A stretch of 64,000 nt of DNA from Locusta migratoria. Its lineage: Eukaryota; Arthropoda; Insecta; Orthoptera; Acrididae. A program made the position numbers and the translations under genes. Location: the NCBI GenBank assembly GCA_026315105.1, contig CM048755.1:763053301-763117300 (forward strand), given 5' to 3'. Under the pieces are notes generated by a model, which was given only the letters and a program-made list of their open reading frames with translations, did no database searches and was not told where the DNA came from. This document shows positions 30,894 through 42,672 of the stretch, piece by piece (the stretch's first letter is position 1; every line of letters starts with the position of its first letter).

Positions 30894-31096
30894 GCCGGCC
30901 GCGGTGGCCGAGGGGGACTGAGGCGCTCCAGTCACGGTCTGCACGGCCACTGCGGTCGGGGGTTCGAATCCCCCCTCGGGCATGGATATGTGTGACGTCC
31001 TTAGTATTAAGTAGTTCATAGGTAGTTTGTACGTTTAGGGACTGATGGCCCCGTAGTCGAGTCCCATAAGCTATACAAACATTTGAACATATTTTT
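30894..31096 (+). repeat. SINE family 1 with 11-bp target duplication
   Basis: The head contains 'cggtggccgaggggga' and 'gggggttcgaatcccccc', and the body is complete. The target duplication 'tcttccttcgg' is at 30883-30893 and 31097-31107. It is inserted in the mariner-like element, just upstream of the transposase start. Confidence 0.93.
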
Positions 31097-31584
31097 TCTT
31101 CCTTCGGTATGCTAACCTCCTTTTACGTTTCATTAGTGGAACTGATCGCTCTGGGCTTCGGATCACTGTTTATACTAGGCATTAAGTATGGCGATTTCAG
31201 AGTCATCTGTTAGCAGCTTTTGTAATTATTATTTCAAAGTGCTGTATAAAAGTCTTACAGCTTTCACAATAAACATACCGTTTACTGCATTCCTCTATCG
31301 ATCTTTGTTTTCGAGATATTTAATTTTGAAATCAGGGAGTCCTTTTTCTGGACACCCCGTATATGGCCTAGTGACTGATAGAAAACGTTTTAGAAATACC
31401 GTCTGGTGGAGAATGCAATGCAGAAAGATGCATGATCAATCGGTTAGATGTTCGAGAGGGAACCATCAACGGCGCAGAGATACCGAGATTGTCGCTGCTT
31501 GCTAGTTAGTTTAGAACTTTAGTAGAAAAGAGCTGGGATAATTTGATACTTTTGTTGTAGTTCTGTCGATAGGTTGGTGATGGT

Positions 31585-32690
31585 TGTTGTTACGTAGAGT
31601 AAAAAGTGTTTAAACTGTGAGCTGCATTAGCTATTTCCAGTTGTGTATGATGCTGTGTTTAGGATTATCTTCTTAAAACTTTGCGCTGCGTACGTTACGA
31701 AGTATTGCCTGTTTGATCATGTGTTAGTCGTGTGTAATTCACGACTGGTGCCATATGTTTGTGGTGATAAATTATTTCTGATCTTTTAACTTATACATGC
31801 CTAGTAAAATCGACAAGTTGGACATGGAGACAATACAAAGTTACCATTTCTCCTAACTGGCGGCAGCGTTGTGGCATTATGTTGAATGCTGGAGCGATAC
31901 TTGGCAAGGAAGCTCTGTAAAACATCTCGAGGGAATCATGTGGCTGTACTTTATAAAGTGGGGCTAGCCGATGATAAAAATCATCAAGAGTTAAGGTATC
32001 GATAAAGCTACCGGTATTCACCTTATCGATATTTACAAAGTGCATCCCTGTACTGTGTGTCAATCCCATCTATGTGGTCTCGGCTAGCAAATTCCTTAGA
32101 GAGCAGTTGTGTTGTTTCTTGCTGCGAAAAAACCAAAACTTGCTTGGTGTATCCGTAAATCTAGCGAACCCTGGGACGATTGCGGTCTAAAGGGTTATTT
32201 TGCGTTTGCACGGTAATGTGTGGAAATATGATGATAGATGTATGCTTATCTGTCGCGTTTTCTTGCAGTGTTTCGACCTCATTTGCGATAATTACAGGTA
32301 CTGTAGACTCAATGTTCGATGCCGGTTTATCGGAGTCTTTTCTCGCACTGTGTGCTGTCGTTCTGGAGACCTAAGGTGTACTACTACAGTCTTTAAACAT
32401 TTTTGGTTGTGTAATACTATTCCGAGAGAGGATGATAGCTCTGACGACCTCGTTGTTTTTATCTCTAGAGGGTCTACTAAATTTCGTTGTGTTTAAGCAA
32501 TGTCTTACTATTATTAATAGGGTGGATCATCTGTCATCGTCTGTACTTTGACATAGGACTTCGAAATATGCGACGTTTGTTGGCAATACATTTTTCTGGT
32601 GTTGCTGTGCATAGGTTAGAACTCTAGGAATCTTCGTTTGCGGTAGCCAGCTACTTGTAATTAAATAAATGAATCCTAGTTCAGTTAAGT
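31585..32690. repeat. Right arm of the foldback element
   Basis: Continuous arm of about 1.1 kb matching the left arm in inverted orientation. Small frames here (for example 32180-32496) are not conserved in the left arm and are not genes. Confidence 0.7.
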
Positions 32691-33149
32691 GGAAAGGGGC
32701 ACAGGTTCGAGTCCCGGACCAGATCGCAGGAGTGCTGTCGGTGAGGTGGAGGTGGGGACGGTAGCGGGAGTGGGACGCGCAAGTGCTTACTTGTGGAGGT
32801 GGTTGCCCTTGTCACTGATACAAATAAAGGTTTTTACAGTTAAATTGATATGACAATTTAATTTAATTTAATTTAATTTAATTTAATTTAATGGGGGGAG
32901 TGGAGGTCGGGCAAGTGGGCGAGGGTGGAAGGGTGGGGGAGTAATGGTTCTTCAGTGGTCGGGCAAGTGGCCAAGTGTGCAGCGGCTGGGGAGTGTGTCC
33001 AGGTAGCGAAATGGTACCCTGTGCCAGAACCGGCGTTACCCTACTACTAGAGCACGCTTCTTCCATGAGATTTCAATCACCAACATTCTCCTACGAATGC
33101 AAAGAACTATTGGACTCATTACGGTACAAAGTGTGGTGTTAAAGCCCCA
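32691..33149. other. G-rich and simple-repeat sequence, no gene
   Basis: Contains a (TTTAA)n tract at 32856-32892 followed by a G-rich purine-biased block (about 32893-33000). A lone B-box-like 'ggttcgagtcccgg' occurs near 32705. No coding frame is supported. Confidence 0.6.
32856..32892. repeat. (TTTAA)n microsatellite
   Basis: Seven to eight tandem TTTAA units. Confidence 0.95.
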
Positions 33150-33332
33150 CAGTCTAAGGCGTCATGTCATGGATCGGGCGGCTGCTCACGTAGGAAGTTC
33201 GAGACCTCCCTCAGGCATGGGTGTGTCTGTGTGTGTTGTCCTTAGAATAAGATAGTTTAAGTAGTTAGTAAGCTTAGGGACTGATGACCATAGCAGTTAA
33301 GTCGCATAAGGTTTCACACACATTCGAAAATA
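33150..33332 (+). repeat. SINE family 1, degraded copy
   Basis: The head is partly lost; a B-box-like 'gttcgagacctccctc' and the body 'gggactgatgaccatagc' with 'ttaagtcgcataag' are recognisable. Confidence 0.7.
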
Positions 33333-34317
33333 TGATTTGAATTGTAAGAATATAATCGTAACTAGAACTCTAACATATGATTTTTGGCACTTGTTTTTTC
33401 GAGCTTCGTAGAAGCGTGGAACAGTCGAGATATTAAAACGATTCTATGAACTCATGCAACACTTCACTGTGAATCACAGAAAATCATGTAAATGAAGGGC
33501 ATCATTGGAAGGTGGTTTCTATCGTGTAACACTTACTGTTTTAGATAAATTGAGAACACGTTATAAGTGCACAAAACGTGAGCGGTTTACTACATGTATA
33601 CATTTGCGTTGTTGCCACCAGAACTTCTTAATTTTACAACATGCTTACTTTTCTAGATAACGTGGCTGCAAATTTTATAGCAAAATAGCTCTAGCTGTGG
33701 TAGTTTACACTACAAATTTGAGTAGATTGGCAGAGACATTCGATACTTCAAGGATTGAGCCTGGCTTTGCTGCCTGGGCCTATATTAGCCGTGGACCTCA
33801 AACTACGGGCTGGCCGGTCAACCTTAGCCGGTGCCGAGGCTTGGCGGAAACCAGCGAGCTGGCTTTCGCAGTGGCGGCCAACAGCCCCCAGCATGGCGCA
33901 AAGCAGGGCTCTGACGTAACTACAGAATGTTTACTTTCTGGCTATAGTGTGAGCGGAAAGCAGAAATACAAATGAGGCCGTCTCACTGCGAGCAATCAAC
34001 TAGCTGAATCAGCAATCAGCTCTTACTGAATAGAAGCTGGTCGGAAGGCGCTATGGATTCTATGCTGAGATGCATTACAGAAGAAACAAATAATGGGGGA
34101 TTCTGATCAATTTAACAGTCCTTAAAATGTTTTCTTGTATCGTCTGTAGTTTCGTATTTCCCAAGTGAGACACTATGGACGATCTCTCGGGAACTGAAAT
34201 AAAACATGAGTTTCTTTTACCTTTGAGTTTTTTTGAATATATAGTTCCTTCATTACCGCATTTTTATTATAAGTTTATATATGTAGAGACAGTTTCCAGT
34301 CTCAATATGTCAAAGAC

Positions 34318-34421
34318 ATTGAGTGAAAGGAGAAGCATTGAATTAAAGTAAGTATGTAGGTTTCGTTTCGATTCCCGCCCGTGGCACAAATTTTAATTCA
34401 ATGCTTCTCCTTTCACTCAAT
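34318..34421. repeat. Perfect 30-bp inverted repeat enclosing a B-box-like sequence
   Basis: The arms 34318-34347 and 34392-34421 are perfect reverse complements. The 44-nt loop contains 'gtttcgattcccgcccg', a tRNA T-arm-like sequence. The right arm plus loop match the family-2 SINE-like repeat ('ttttaattcaatgcttctcc'). Confidence 0.85.
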
Positions 34422-34613
34422 ATTCTATTTTCATTTCATTTATACCCGGCATGCATGCACAGAGAGTAATCAGTGTAGATGGACGCTGTCAAAGTAATTT
34501 TTGTTATTTCAAATACGTCTCTCTCTTCCCATCCATCCATTAATACACCCTCCATCCTTCACAAAATATGCAAACGATTTGTCTTCATTTATTCGTTGTT
34601 AATTTCAACTCCA

Positions 34614-34614
34614 T

Positions 34615-34651
<37 letters not shown>
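34614..34651. repeat. (CT)n(GT)n compound microsatellite
   Basis: About 26 bp of CT followed by about 12 bp of GT. Confidence 0.95.
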
Positions 34652-36132
34652 CACCTCCCTTACATTATAACCTCACTTGCCCTTTATGTCTATTGCCCCA
34701 ACACGTTATAAAAATTGGATTGGAGGTTTCTGTTAAAACAATACAGTCTCTTTTAATGTCTGCTTATTTTACTGTCCATCGGTCCTCTCTATGAAGCAAT
34801 GTTCTTTTATATACCAAAGAATCCATCCTTCGTTCTGTACAAAGTTCGTTGCTTCTCTCTCGGTCCTAAACCGAACTGTGACATATGTCTAAGTAAGGAG
34901 TACTTTGCAAGCATTTCACTCTTTTATTTTCCAGTTCTGAACTATACATTCCTAGATCCCGCTCTCCCTCCTACAACCCCTTCGTTGACATATTTATCTG
35001 CATCTACCTTGCTGCGTTTCACAAGTTTATGCTTGGCAGAACTATTTTTTTTTCATTCATTGTCGTATTTCTATGCCGTTTGACTCTCCAAAAGCGCCTG
35101 GATATGATGGAAAACTGAACCTTACCGTGCAACGACTTATGACTGCATTAAAATGGCCATCTATTCTGACAAATCCCAGTATACAACCTTTGAAATGGCA
35201 AAGACTGGCGTTCTCCCCCATCCTTCCCAGTTGGATATTATGCTCCGCATATAATCGCTTCTTCGATGCGTCATTGAACCACCTTGCAGTTTTTTAACCT
35301 CAATATGACTATTGAAGGCAACCACACCGTGAATAATAATTGCTCAACACATTTTGCAGCTGTCGGACACTAGCAGATCAAATATAAGCCTATTTGTGTT
35401 CCTAAACATGGTGAATAATAGATCTCAAAAGGAAGTTACTTTTCCCATTTCAGAATCCTTTTTCTAATGCATAATCAGCGCTCCTCATAACTTTCAAAAT
35501 GCGTAATATTCAAGTTATCATGGCAAGAGCTATCAAACAAACTTGAATAAAATGAGCCCATATTTAAATAAGCATATAGCAAAATGCCGTAACAAATCGT
35601 AATGTAGCATGCTAAAACGTAGTATAATATGCAAAATCCGCGATTAGACCACGTGGCCATCCCTTGCGGCCAAGAATGTCTTACCTAGCCAAATACCTTA
35701 GAGCTCTTGACTGGTCGTGCCGTCTAATGAGTAATCCATTATGACAAAACATTTGTAATTCGGTGTTGTTGTTGTTGTTGTTGTTTGGATGTTTTAGGGG
35801 GACAAAACTGCGGAGGTCATCAGTCCCCCATTCCATCATTAGGCGTCACGACAAAGGACGTGAACGGGCAAAGGAGCCTATAGTGGAGAACAACTAGGGG
35901 GGAGGAAGATCCCCTGAGTCAGTTAAAGAGCAACAAAGTCGGCAAGAGACAACTAAAACAATGAAAAGGACACAGTATAAATGAGCAATGACAAGAAATA
36001 AAATGTAAAAGCCGACGTCTGTGGCTGACCGACCGTGAGACTAAAAACAGGAAAAGTCAGCCACACAGAAACAAAGGGAAACCTTTAATCGGAGGTCATG
36101 ACAGGACGAACACAGACACTGAAAAAAAAGAT

Positions 36133-39100
36133 TTAAATGTAGGAGTAAAAACCACTGTCCTGAATAAAACTTAAAAAAGTATCAGCCATTTTGGCATCGT
36201 CAATTAAAACTTGGGATAAAAGCACTGGAAAATTAAAACTCCGCCGCAGAGGGGCTAAAATAGGGCATTCCATTAAGATGTGCGCCACCGTCAGGCGCGC
36301 GCCACAACGACACACAGGTGGTTCCTCGCCACGAAGGAGATGGCCGTGAGTTAGCCATGAATGGCCAATGCGGAGCCGGCACAGGACTACAGAGTCCCGG
36401 CGGCAAGCCCGCATTGAAGAACGCCACACAGCCGTCGTCTCCTTTATGGCCCTAAGTTTGTTGACTGTTGCCATACTACGCCACTCGGTGGCCCAGAGCT
36501 CGTGCACTCTTTGTCGCAGCACCGTCCGCAGATCAGCAGCCGGGAGGCCTGTCTCTAAAACATGCGCCTCAACAGCCTGCTTGGCCAGCATGTCAACATG
36601 TTCATTGCCCGGAATACCGACATGGCCCGGGGACCAGAGGAACACCACTGATCAACCGGACCTGTCAAGGGCAGATAGGGCCTCCTGAATACCCAACACC
36701 AGGGGAGACCGCGGATAGCACTGGTCAATGGCTCTAAGGCTGCTCAGGGAGTCACTGCAGATGAGAAAGGACTCACCTGAGCAGGACCTGGGGTGCTCGA
36801 GGGCGCGGGATATAGCCACCAGCTCTGCAGTATAGACACCGCAGCCAGCCGGCAGAGAGCGTTGTTCGACATGGGTGTCATGAGCGAATGCAAAACCAAC
36901 CCGGCCCTCAACTTTCGAACCATCCGTGTAAATTAGGTCGAGTCCAGGAAATCTAGCTATGAGTGCTGAAAACTGGCGACGGAGAGCTGCCAGTGGAACT
37001 GAGTCTTTGGGTCCAAAGGCCAAGTCCAGGCAAATAGATGGCCTCGGTAGGCGCCACGGAGGCGTGCGTGTGTGGACCCGATATGGAGGTGGTAGGGGGT
37101 AAGACTCAAGTTCCTGCAGCAGAGACTTGACTCTGAAGGCAATCGTATGACCCGACCTGGGTCGTCGTCGTTGGTCATGGACGGCCATATGGGAGAAAAG
37201 GCTTGATGAGCTGTGCACGAGCACTGCATAGGATGCAAGCAGTTGTTGGCGACGGATCGACAAAGGTGGTACGCCGGCCTCAGCAAGCAAGCTGGTCACA
37301 GGGCTGGTACGAAAGGAACCTGTCGCGATGCGAACCCCACAGTGGTGGATGGGGTCCAGCAAGCGCAATGCTGAGGGTGACGCAGAACCGTAGGCGACAC
37401 ATTCAAAATCTAAACGAGACTGCACCAGAGACTGATAGAGACGCAACAGGGTGGAGCGGTCAGCTCCCCAGGAAGTATGGCCCAGGTGGCGGAGGACATT
37501 GAGGTGGCGCCAGCACTCCCGTTTTAGTTGACGGATGTGGGGGAGCCACGTCAGCCGTGAGTCGAAAACAAGCCCCAAAAAACGATGAGTTTCTACTACA
37601 GTAAGTAGTTCGTCATTAAGATAAAGTTCAGGGTGCGGATGGACAGTCCGACGCTGACAGAAGTGCATCACCCTGGTCTTGGTGGCAGAAAACTGAAAGC
37701 CGTGGGTAAGCGTCCAGTTCTGTGCATTCCGAATAGCACCTTGCAACCTGCGCTCGGCAACTTGGGTGCTGCAGGAACTAAAAGAGAGACAAAAGTCGTC
37801 AGCATAAAGTGAAGGGGACACCGACGATCCAACCGCTGTCGCTAAACCGTTGATGGCAATTAAAAATAATGGAACGCTTAAAACAGAACCCTGAGGAACC
37901 CCGTTTTCCTGCATATGAGAGGAGCTCAGGGAAGCACCAATTTGAACACGAAAGGTACGGACAGTTAAAAAATTCTGGATAAAAATCGGCAGGGAGCCCT
38001 GGAGGCCCCAGTCGTATAAAGTGTTGAGGATGTGTCGTCGCAGGTGGTATCGTATGCTTTGTGCATATCAAAGAAGACGGCAACAAGGTGGTGGCGCCTT
38101 GAAAAGGTTGTGCGGATTGCAGACTCGAGGTACACCAGATTGTCGGTGGTAGATCGACCATGGCGAAAACCGCCCTGGCATGGAGCCAGTGAGCCTCGAG
38201 TCTCCAGAATCCAACACAACCGCCGACTGACCATCCGCTGCAACAGTTTGCATGGAACGTTAGTCAAGTTAATGGGCCGATAGCTATCCAAGGAAAGAGG
38301 ATGTTTATCTGGTTTAAGCACTGGAATGATGATACTCTCCCGCCACTGTGACGGGAAAACACCATCACACCAAATGCGGTTATAAACTGCTAGAAGATTA
38401 CGCCGGCTGTCTGCTGAAAGGTGCTTCAGCATTTGGCTATGGATGCTATCAGGCCCAGGCGCCGTGTCAGGACATAAGTTAAGAGCACTGAGGAGCTCCC
38501 ACTCAGTGAAAGGAGTGTTGTAGGATTCAGAGCGGCGGGTACGAAAGGAGAGAGACTGGCGTTCTACCCTCTCCTTTACTGTACGGAAGGCCGGTGGATA
38601 ATTTGCTGAGGCAAAGGGGCGGGCATAATGCTCGGCAAACAGCTCTGAAAGTGTGGCCGGGTCCGTACATAGAACTCCATTTTTGGAGATTCCGGCTATT
38701 CCCGCTGGTGACAGTAGTCCCTTTAACCGCCTGATTCTACTCCAGACCTGTGAGGCAGAGGTACCCGTCCCTATAGTGGAGACGTACCTCTCCCAGCACT
38801 CCTGTTTCCGTCTTCTTATTAACTGGCGAGCACGAGCGCGAAGCCGTTTAAAATCAATGAGATGCTCCTGAGAGGGGTGATGATTATAGCGCTGCAAGGC
38901 CCGCCTACGATCTCTAATAGCCTCAGCTATTTCCGGCGACCACCACGGCACTGTCTTCCGCCGTGGGCACCCTGTGGAGCATGGAATTGCAGCTTTTGCG
39001 GCAGAAACAATGGCGTGAGTGACGCCCTCTACCACCACATCGATGGCATCGAGTGGGGGAGGTTGAACAGCAGCAGTGGACGTGTAATCTTCCAAGTTAG

Positions 39101-39812
39101 CCCTGCTTAAAGCCCACCTTGGGGAGCGTCCTGGGGACTGACGTTGTGGGAGTGACAGAAAAAGGGGAAAATGGTCACTACCACACAGGTCGTCGTGGGC
39201 TCTCCAGTGGACAGATGGTGGAAGGCCGTGGCTGCAGATCGATAAATCAATGGCCGAGAACGTGCCATGCGCCACACTAAAGTGTGTGGGGGCACCAGTA
39301 TTTAAGAGGCAAAGGTCGAGTTGAGAAAGTAAAGACTCGACTAGTCTGCCCCGCCCAGAAAGTGTCGTACCACCCCACAATGGGTTATGGGCGTTGAAGT
39401 CGCCCAATAAGAAGAAAGGCGGGGGTAGTTGCGATACAAGTGCAGCCAAAACATTCAAAGAAATATCACCATGTGGAGGGAGATAAAGGCTGCAGACGGT
39501 AAACTCCTGTGTTGTCCTTACCCTGACAGCCACTGCTTCTAGTGGTGTACGAAGGGGCACAGGTTCACTATGAACAGAAGTAAGGACATACACACATACA
39601 CCACCTGAGACCCTGTTATATGAGCTACGGTTACAGTAATATCCCCTGTAGCCGCGAAGGGCTGAGGTCCGCATTGCTGGAAACCACGTTTCCTGTAAGG
39701 CAATGCAGAAGGCAGGTGTTATGCTTAAAATGTGTCGTAGCTCAGCCAGGTGGGGGAAGAAACCGCCTCAGTTCCACTGGAGGATGATGCTGTCTGATAA
39801 CTGGGAAGACAT
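36133..39812 (-). pseudogene. I-clade LINE ORF2: endonuclease, RT, RNase H
   Basis: ORF2 begins at ATG 39812. A TGA at 39770-39768 lies 14 codons in, inside the first endonuclease block. Domains: AP-endonuclease (IALQETWF with the metal-binding Glu, then FFLLGDFNAHNPLWG, then GSDHFP); RT from about 38500 (TAPGPDSIHSQML, SYRPINLTNVPCK, AVFFDMHKAYDTT as motif A). A one-base frameshift follows at about 38040, then GVPQGSVLSVPLFLIAIN (motif B) and LYADDFCLS (motif C). RNase H follows with LIYTDGSKV, YTAELVAISRAL and CSDSLSSLRAI, then a TGA at 36654-36652, then WSPGHVGIPGNEHVDMLAKQA and the C-terminal CRCGARLTVAHILMECP. Three lesions in all. The second TGA is absent from the truncated copy at 24012-25583. 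Confidence 0.92.
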
Positions 39813-39817
39813 GAAGA

Positions 39818-41421
39818 TTACAAATCAGCGTCACTTAAATCCGCTGACTGCCGTTGTTCTGGCTCAGTATCCATTATTTCTGGGATGTCCCCGACGGCGA
39901 GGTCGTCTGGGGACGCTAGAATCTCCACCTCGTCCCCAGAGGTCGAGGTGGAGAGGTGATGTGGCTCGGGAGCCACCGTGGTATCCTTCAAGTCGTGATT
40001 TTCAAGTTTTTTCCTCCGATCCTTCTTGCCCCTCGGCGGCTTCGCCGGCAGGACTGGCTTCTCAGACTCAAGGACTGAGGAGGAGCATGAGGCCCTGCGT
40101 CCCGCAGCCTTCGGTTTTGCCTGCTGCTGGTGTGTGTCGGAAGCGACACGGGCGGAACCCTCGGAAGGGAGTGTCCCAAGGGACCCCTTCCGAACGAGGG
40201 ATGCCGGAGAAGGTTGTTGTTTCTCCGGCAGAAGGGTGGAGGTTGCTCCCGAGGCAATTACCTTGGGAGCGGAAGAAGGAAGGGAGCCCCCAAACAACTT
40301 GGGGGCAGATGTAGGTTTGCGGCCCTGGGGGCCCACAGAAAAAGAATGAGAAGAGATAGGTGTCGCCGCAGATGGTGCTGACGATGCAATTGCTGCAAAA
40401 GAAGTCGTCATGGCAATTGGATGTAAGCGCTCATATTTCTTTTTCGCCTCAGTATAGGTCAACAGGTCCAAGGTCTTATATTCTATGATTTATCTTTCCT
40501 TCCGGAGCATAGGGCATTGTGATGAGCAGGGAGGATGCTCCTGGCCACAGTTCACGCAGATGGGCGGCGGAGTACATGGGGCGTCCGGGTGGGCTGGACG
40601 TCCACAATCCCGGCAAGTGGCGCTGGAAGGGCAACGGGACGACATATGCCCAAACTTCCAGCACTGGAAGCATCTCATAGGAGGAGGGATGTAGGGTTTT
40701 ACATCACACCAGTAGCACATCACCTTAACCTTCTCCGGCAGTATATCGCCTTCAAAGGCTACGATGAAGGCACCGGTGGCAACCCTATTATCTTTCGACC
40801 CACGATGGATGCGCCGGACGAAGTGAACACCTCGCCGCTCGAGGTTGGCGCGCAGCTCCTCATCAGATTGTAAGAGGAGATCCCGGTGAAAAATAATGCC
40901 CTGGACCAGATTGAGAGACTTACGTGGCGCAATGTTGACCGCGATATCTCCCAGCTTATCGCAAGCAAGCAACGCCCTCGACTGGGCAGGGGATGCGGTG
41001 TGAATCAACACAGACCGATTACGCATTTTGGAGAGGGACTCCACATCTCCACACTTCTCCTCCAGGTGGTTAACAAAGAACAGAGGCTTCACTGCCGTAA
41101 ATGATTCCCCATCAACCGTTGTACATACTAAATATCGAGGCGAATATGGCTCATTTCCGGTAGCAGCCCTGCGTTCCTCCCAGGGCATGGCCAAGGAAGA
41201 GAACGACTTGGGGTAACAGCCATGCATCTCCTCGGCACGTAGCACACCTTGAGATTGAGGTTTTTTTTTAGAGAGGTTTGTACCGTCCTCGCGACCTGGG
41301 CGATTAAGCCAAGATCCCCGGGCTCTGAAACGTACAACGTTCCACCGTCGCGCCGAACGATGGTCGTTGAAGCACGCACAGAGCTTACGGTGTAGCGGAC
41401 TGTTGGCGCGACACAGCCCAC
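39818..41421 (-). pseudogene. I-clade LINE ORF1 (gag-like, CCHC zinc knuckles)
   Basis: ORF1 RNA-binding protein. The frame opens at 41421 (MGCVAPTVRYTVSS), then shifts at a homopolymer near 41262-41270 and continues from about 41260. After the shift, 41245-40490 carries the conserved central region and three Cys/His fingers near its end: CFQCWKFGHMSSRC, CRDCGRPAHPDAPC and CVNCGQEHPPCSSQC. An in-frame TAA at 40492-40490 interrupts it, and the same frame continues (IIEYKTLDLLTYTEAKKKYERLH) to 39818 with a Ser/Pro/Ala-rich tail. The protein would bind LINE RNA to form the transposition particle. Two lesions are seen: one frameshift and one nonsense codon. Confidence 0.87.
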
Positions 41422-41495
41422 GGCTCAGGACCCCGGGTTCGCCAAGCCCGTACCCAGCAAATTAATGCTGAGCCCCTGAGGGGTGTAATTCGGTG

Positions 41496-42245
41496 AAAGT
41501 CCGGCTAAGGTGAACTTGTAATGGCTAACGCAAGTAAAGAACGCAGGACTTTCCCTTGTTTCGAATCAACATTGCACATATCCACGCGCGAGTAAGTTAA
41601 ACACAGTTTTCGTTGTTTTCTCAAAATACCAAACCCCTCCACGTTTCTACGAAGGATGTGATCCTAACTACTAGAGAACGTCAAGCTGATAGTGTAGAAA
41701 CACTGAATACATCAGCAGTATTCCTTCCTATTATACAATAATCAATGGTGCCAGGTTGTAGTCTCTGCCGGGAAAAAAGTCAATTGTATCTTCGTTTCAC
41801 GTTTTAGTATAACGCTATTTGTGAGCATATCTGATATCAGATTGTGCTTATTTAACAGTTCATCAGTGTACTGCATTCTATTTCACAACTATATCATGTA
41901 TGACCTCTGTGAGTTGATATATACTACATATCTTCAGCGGTTATCTCTCAGCAGTGCTTAGATTATCATTTATTACCGGATTCGGACATCGGTCTTGGAC
42001 ACCGATATTAATGAAAAAGAGTTTTACTTCTATTTATGCCTATCGCGCCTCAATCAGGCACACAACTGTTGTTTCGTTAATAGTGTGTTCGTTCAAATTC
42101 AGATCAGGAACAAAAAAATATAATATCATAAAATAACTTTGATAACTTATCTGACTTTTCACTTATTGCAACGCAATTTAATTTACAACTGTTACTGTCT
42201 CATCTCTAATGACTTGTATTCTAATATTTGCTGTACGACTATCAG
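41496..42245. other. AT-rich sequence without recognisable features
   Basis: No gene, RNA or repeat recognised. The 60-codon frame at 41954-42136 has no motif. Confidence 0.5.
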
Positions 42246-42256
42246 ATTGTACCTTG

Positions 42257-42449
42257 TTCAAATGTTTGTTAAGCTTAAGGGACTTAACTACGGGGTCATC
42301 AGTCCCTAAACTTAAAAACTACTTATGAACTACCTACAACTAAGGACGACACAAATATCCATGCCCGAGGGGGGATTCGAACCCCCGACCGTAGGAGCCG
42401 TGCTGACCGTGACTGAAGCGCCTCAGTCCCCTCGGCCACCGCGGCCGGC
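42257..42449 (-). repeat. SINE family 1 with 11-bp target duplication
   Basis: Complete antisense copy with the B-box complement 'ggggggattcgaaccccc'. The target duplication 'attgtaccttg' is at 42246-42256 and 42450-42460. Confidence 0.93.
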
Positions 42450-42487
42450 ATTGTACCTTGACTGAATGTCATAAAGAAAAATAGTCA

Positions 42488-42672
42488 TTCAAATGTTTGT
42501 AAATCTATCGGACCAAACTGCGTGGTCATCAGTCCGTAGCTTACAAAGTACTTAAACCTAGTTAACTAACCTAAGGACAACACACACACACACACACACA
42601 CACACCCATGCCCCAGGGAGCACTCGAACCTCCACGGCGAGTAACCGCGCGGACCGCAGGGAGACGCTTTAG
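42488..42672 (-). repeat. SINE family 1, diverged subfamily, with expanded (CA)n
   Basis: Antisense copy of the subfamily at 16852-17042. It carries a (CA)n expansion at about 42580-42604 where the relative has a short CA run. Its tRNA-head end fuses directly to the first satellite monomer at about 42672. Confidence 0.82.

Larger units (their letters stand above)
29541..31359 (-). mobile_element. Mariner/Tc1-superfamily transposon with ~200-bp inverted repeats
   Basis: The ends are inverted copies. The left, from 29541, reads 'cagcgtatccagaaaagg' and continues 'aatatctcgaaaacaaagat'; the right, read inward from 31359, reads 'cggggtgtccagaaaaagg' and then the same sequence. Repeats extend about 200 bp. 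Flanking TA dinucleotides at 29539-29540 and 31360-31361 fit TA target duplication. A broken transposase fills the interior on the minus strand, and a SINE is inserted upstream of its start codon. The ends are similar but not identical, so it is not recent. Confidence 0.88.
22305..32690. mobile_element. Foldback element with >1-kb inverted arms, heavily nested
   Basis: The sequences at 22305-23095 and then 28030-28500 are inverted copies of 32690-31585. Matching landmarks include 'aacacaacgaaatttg' at about 22504 versus its complement near 32480, 'ggtgaataccggta' near 23055 versus 32020, and 'gatcagaaataatttatcac' near 28228 versus 31780. The left arm is split by a Penelope-like composite (23236-27923). 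The spacer (28500-31585) holds a mariner-like transposon. No frame in the arms or remaining spacer encodes a transposase, so it is probably non-autonomous. Removing the insertions, the element would be about 3.6 kb. The exact ends and a target duplication could not be fixed. Confidence 0.72.
33333..35753. other. Intergenic stretch, mostly featureless
   Basis: 2.4 kb with no convincing gene. The 92-codon frame at 33697-33975 and the 94-codon frame at 34799-35083 show no family motif. Holds a perfect inverted repeat at 34318-34421 and a microsatellite at 34614-34651. Confidence 0.55.
35766..41483 (-). mobile_element. Full-length I-clade LINE with 12-bp target duplication
   Basis: A 5.72-kb minus-strand non-LTR retrotransposon. 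The exact duplication 'tgtaattcggtg' at 35754-35765 and 41484-41495 fixes both ends. The 3' end (35766) is a run of (GTT)n on the plus strand, that is (AAC)n in the element sense. ORF1 (gag-like, CCHC fingers) and ORF2 (endonuclease, RT, RNase H) are both present, placing it in the I group of LINEs with RNase H. ORF1's TAA (39820-39818) is followed after 5 nt by the ORF2 ATG (39812-39810), so ORF2 could be reached by reinitiation. Both ORFs carry a few disabling mutations, so this copy is dead but fairly recent. Confidence 0.93.

Noticed and set aside
32690..32730. Isolated tRNA B box as a tRNA gene
   Set aside because: 'ggttcgagtcccgg' is present but no matching A box or acceptor stem was found around it.
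33697..33975. 92-codon frame in otherwise featureless DNA
   Set aside because: Balanced composition but no motif, no supporting context and surrounded by decayed repeats.
39703..40349. Plus-strand frames of 203 and 107 codons
   Set aside because: Antisense to the Ser/Pro-rich tail of LINE ORF1 and the start of ORF2; GC-rich low-complexity shadow.
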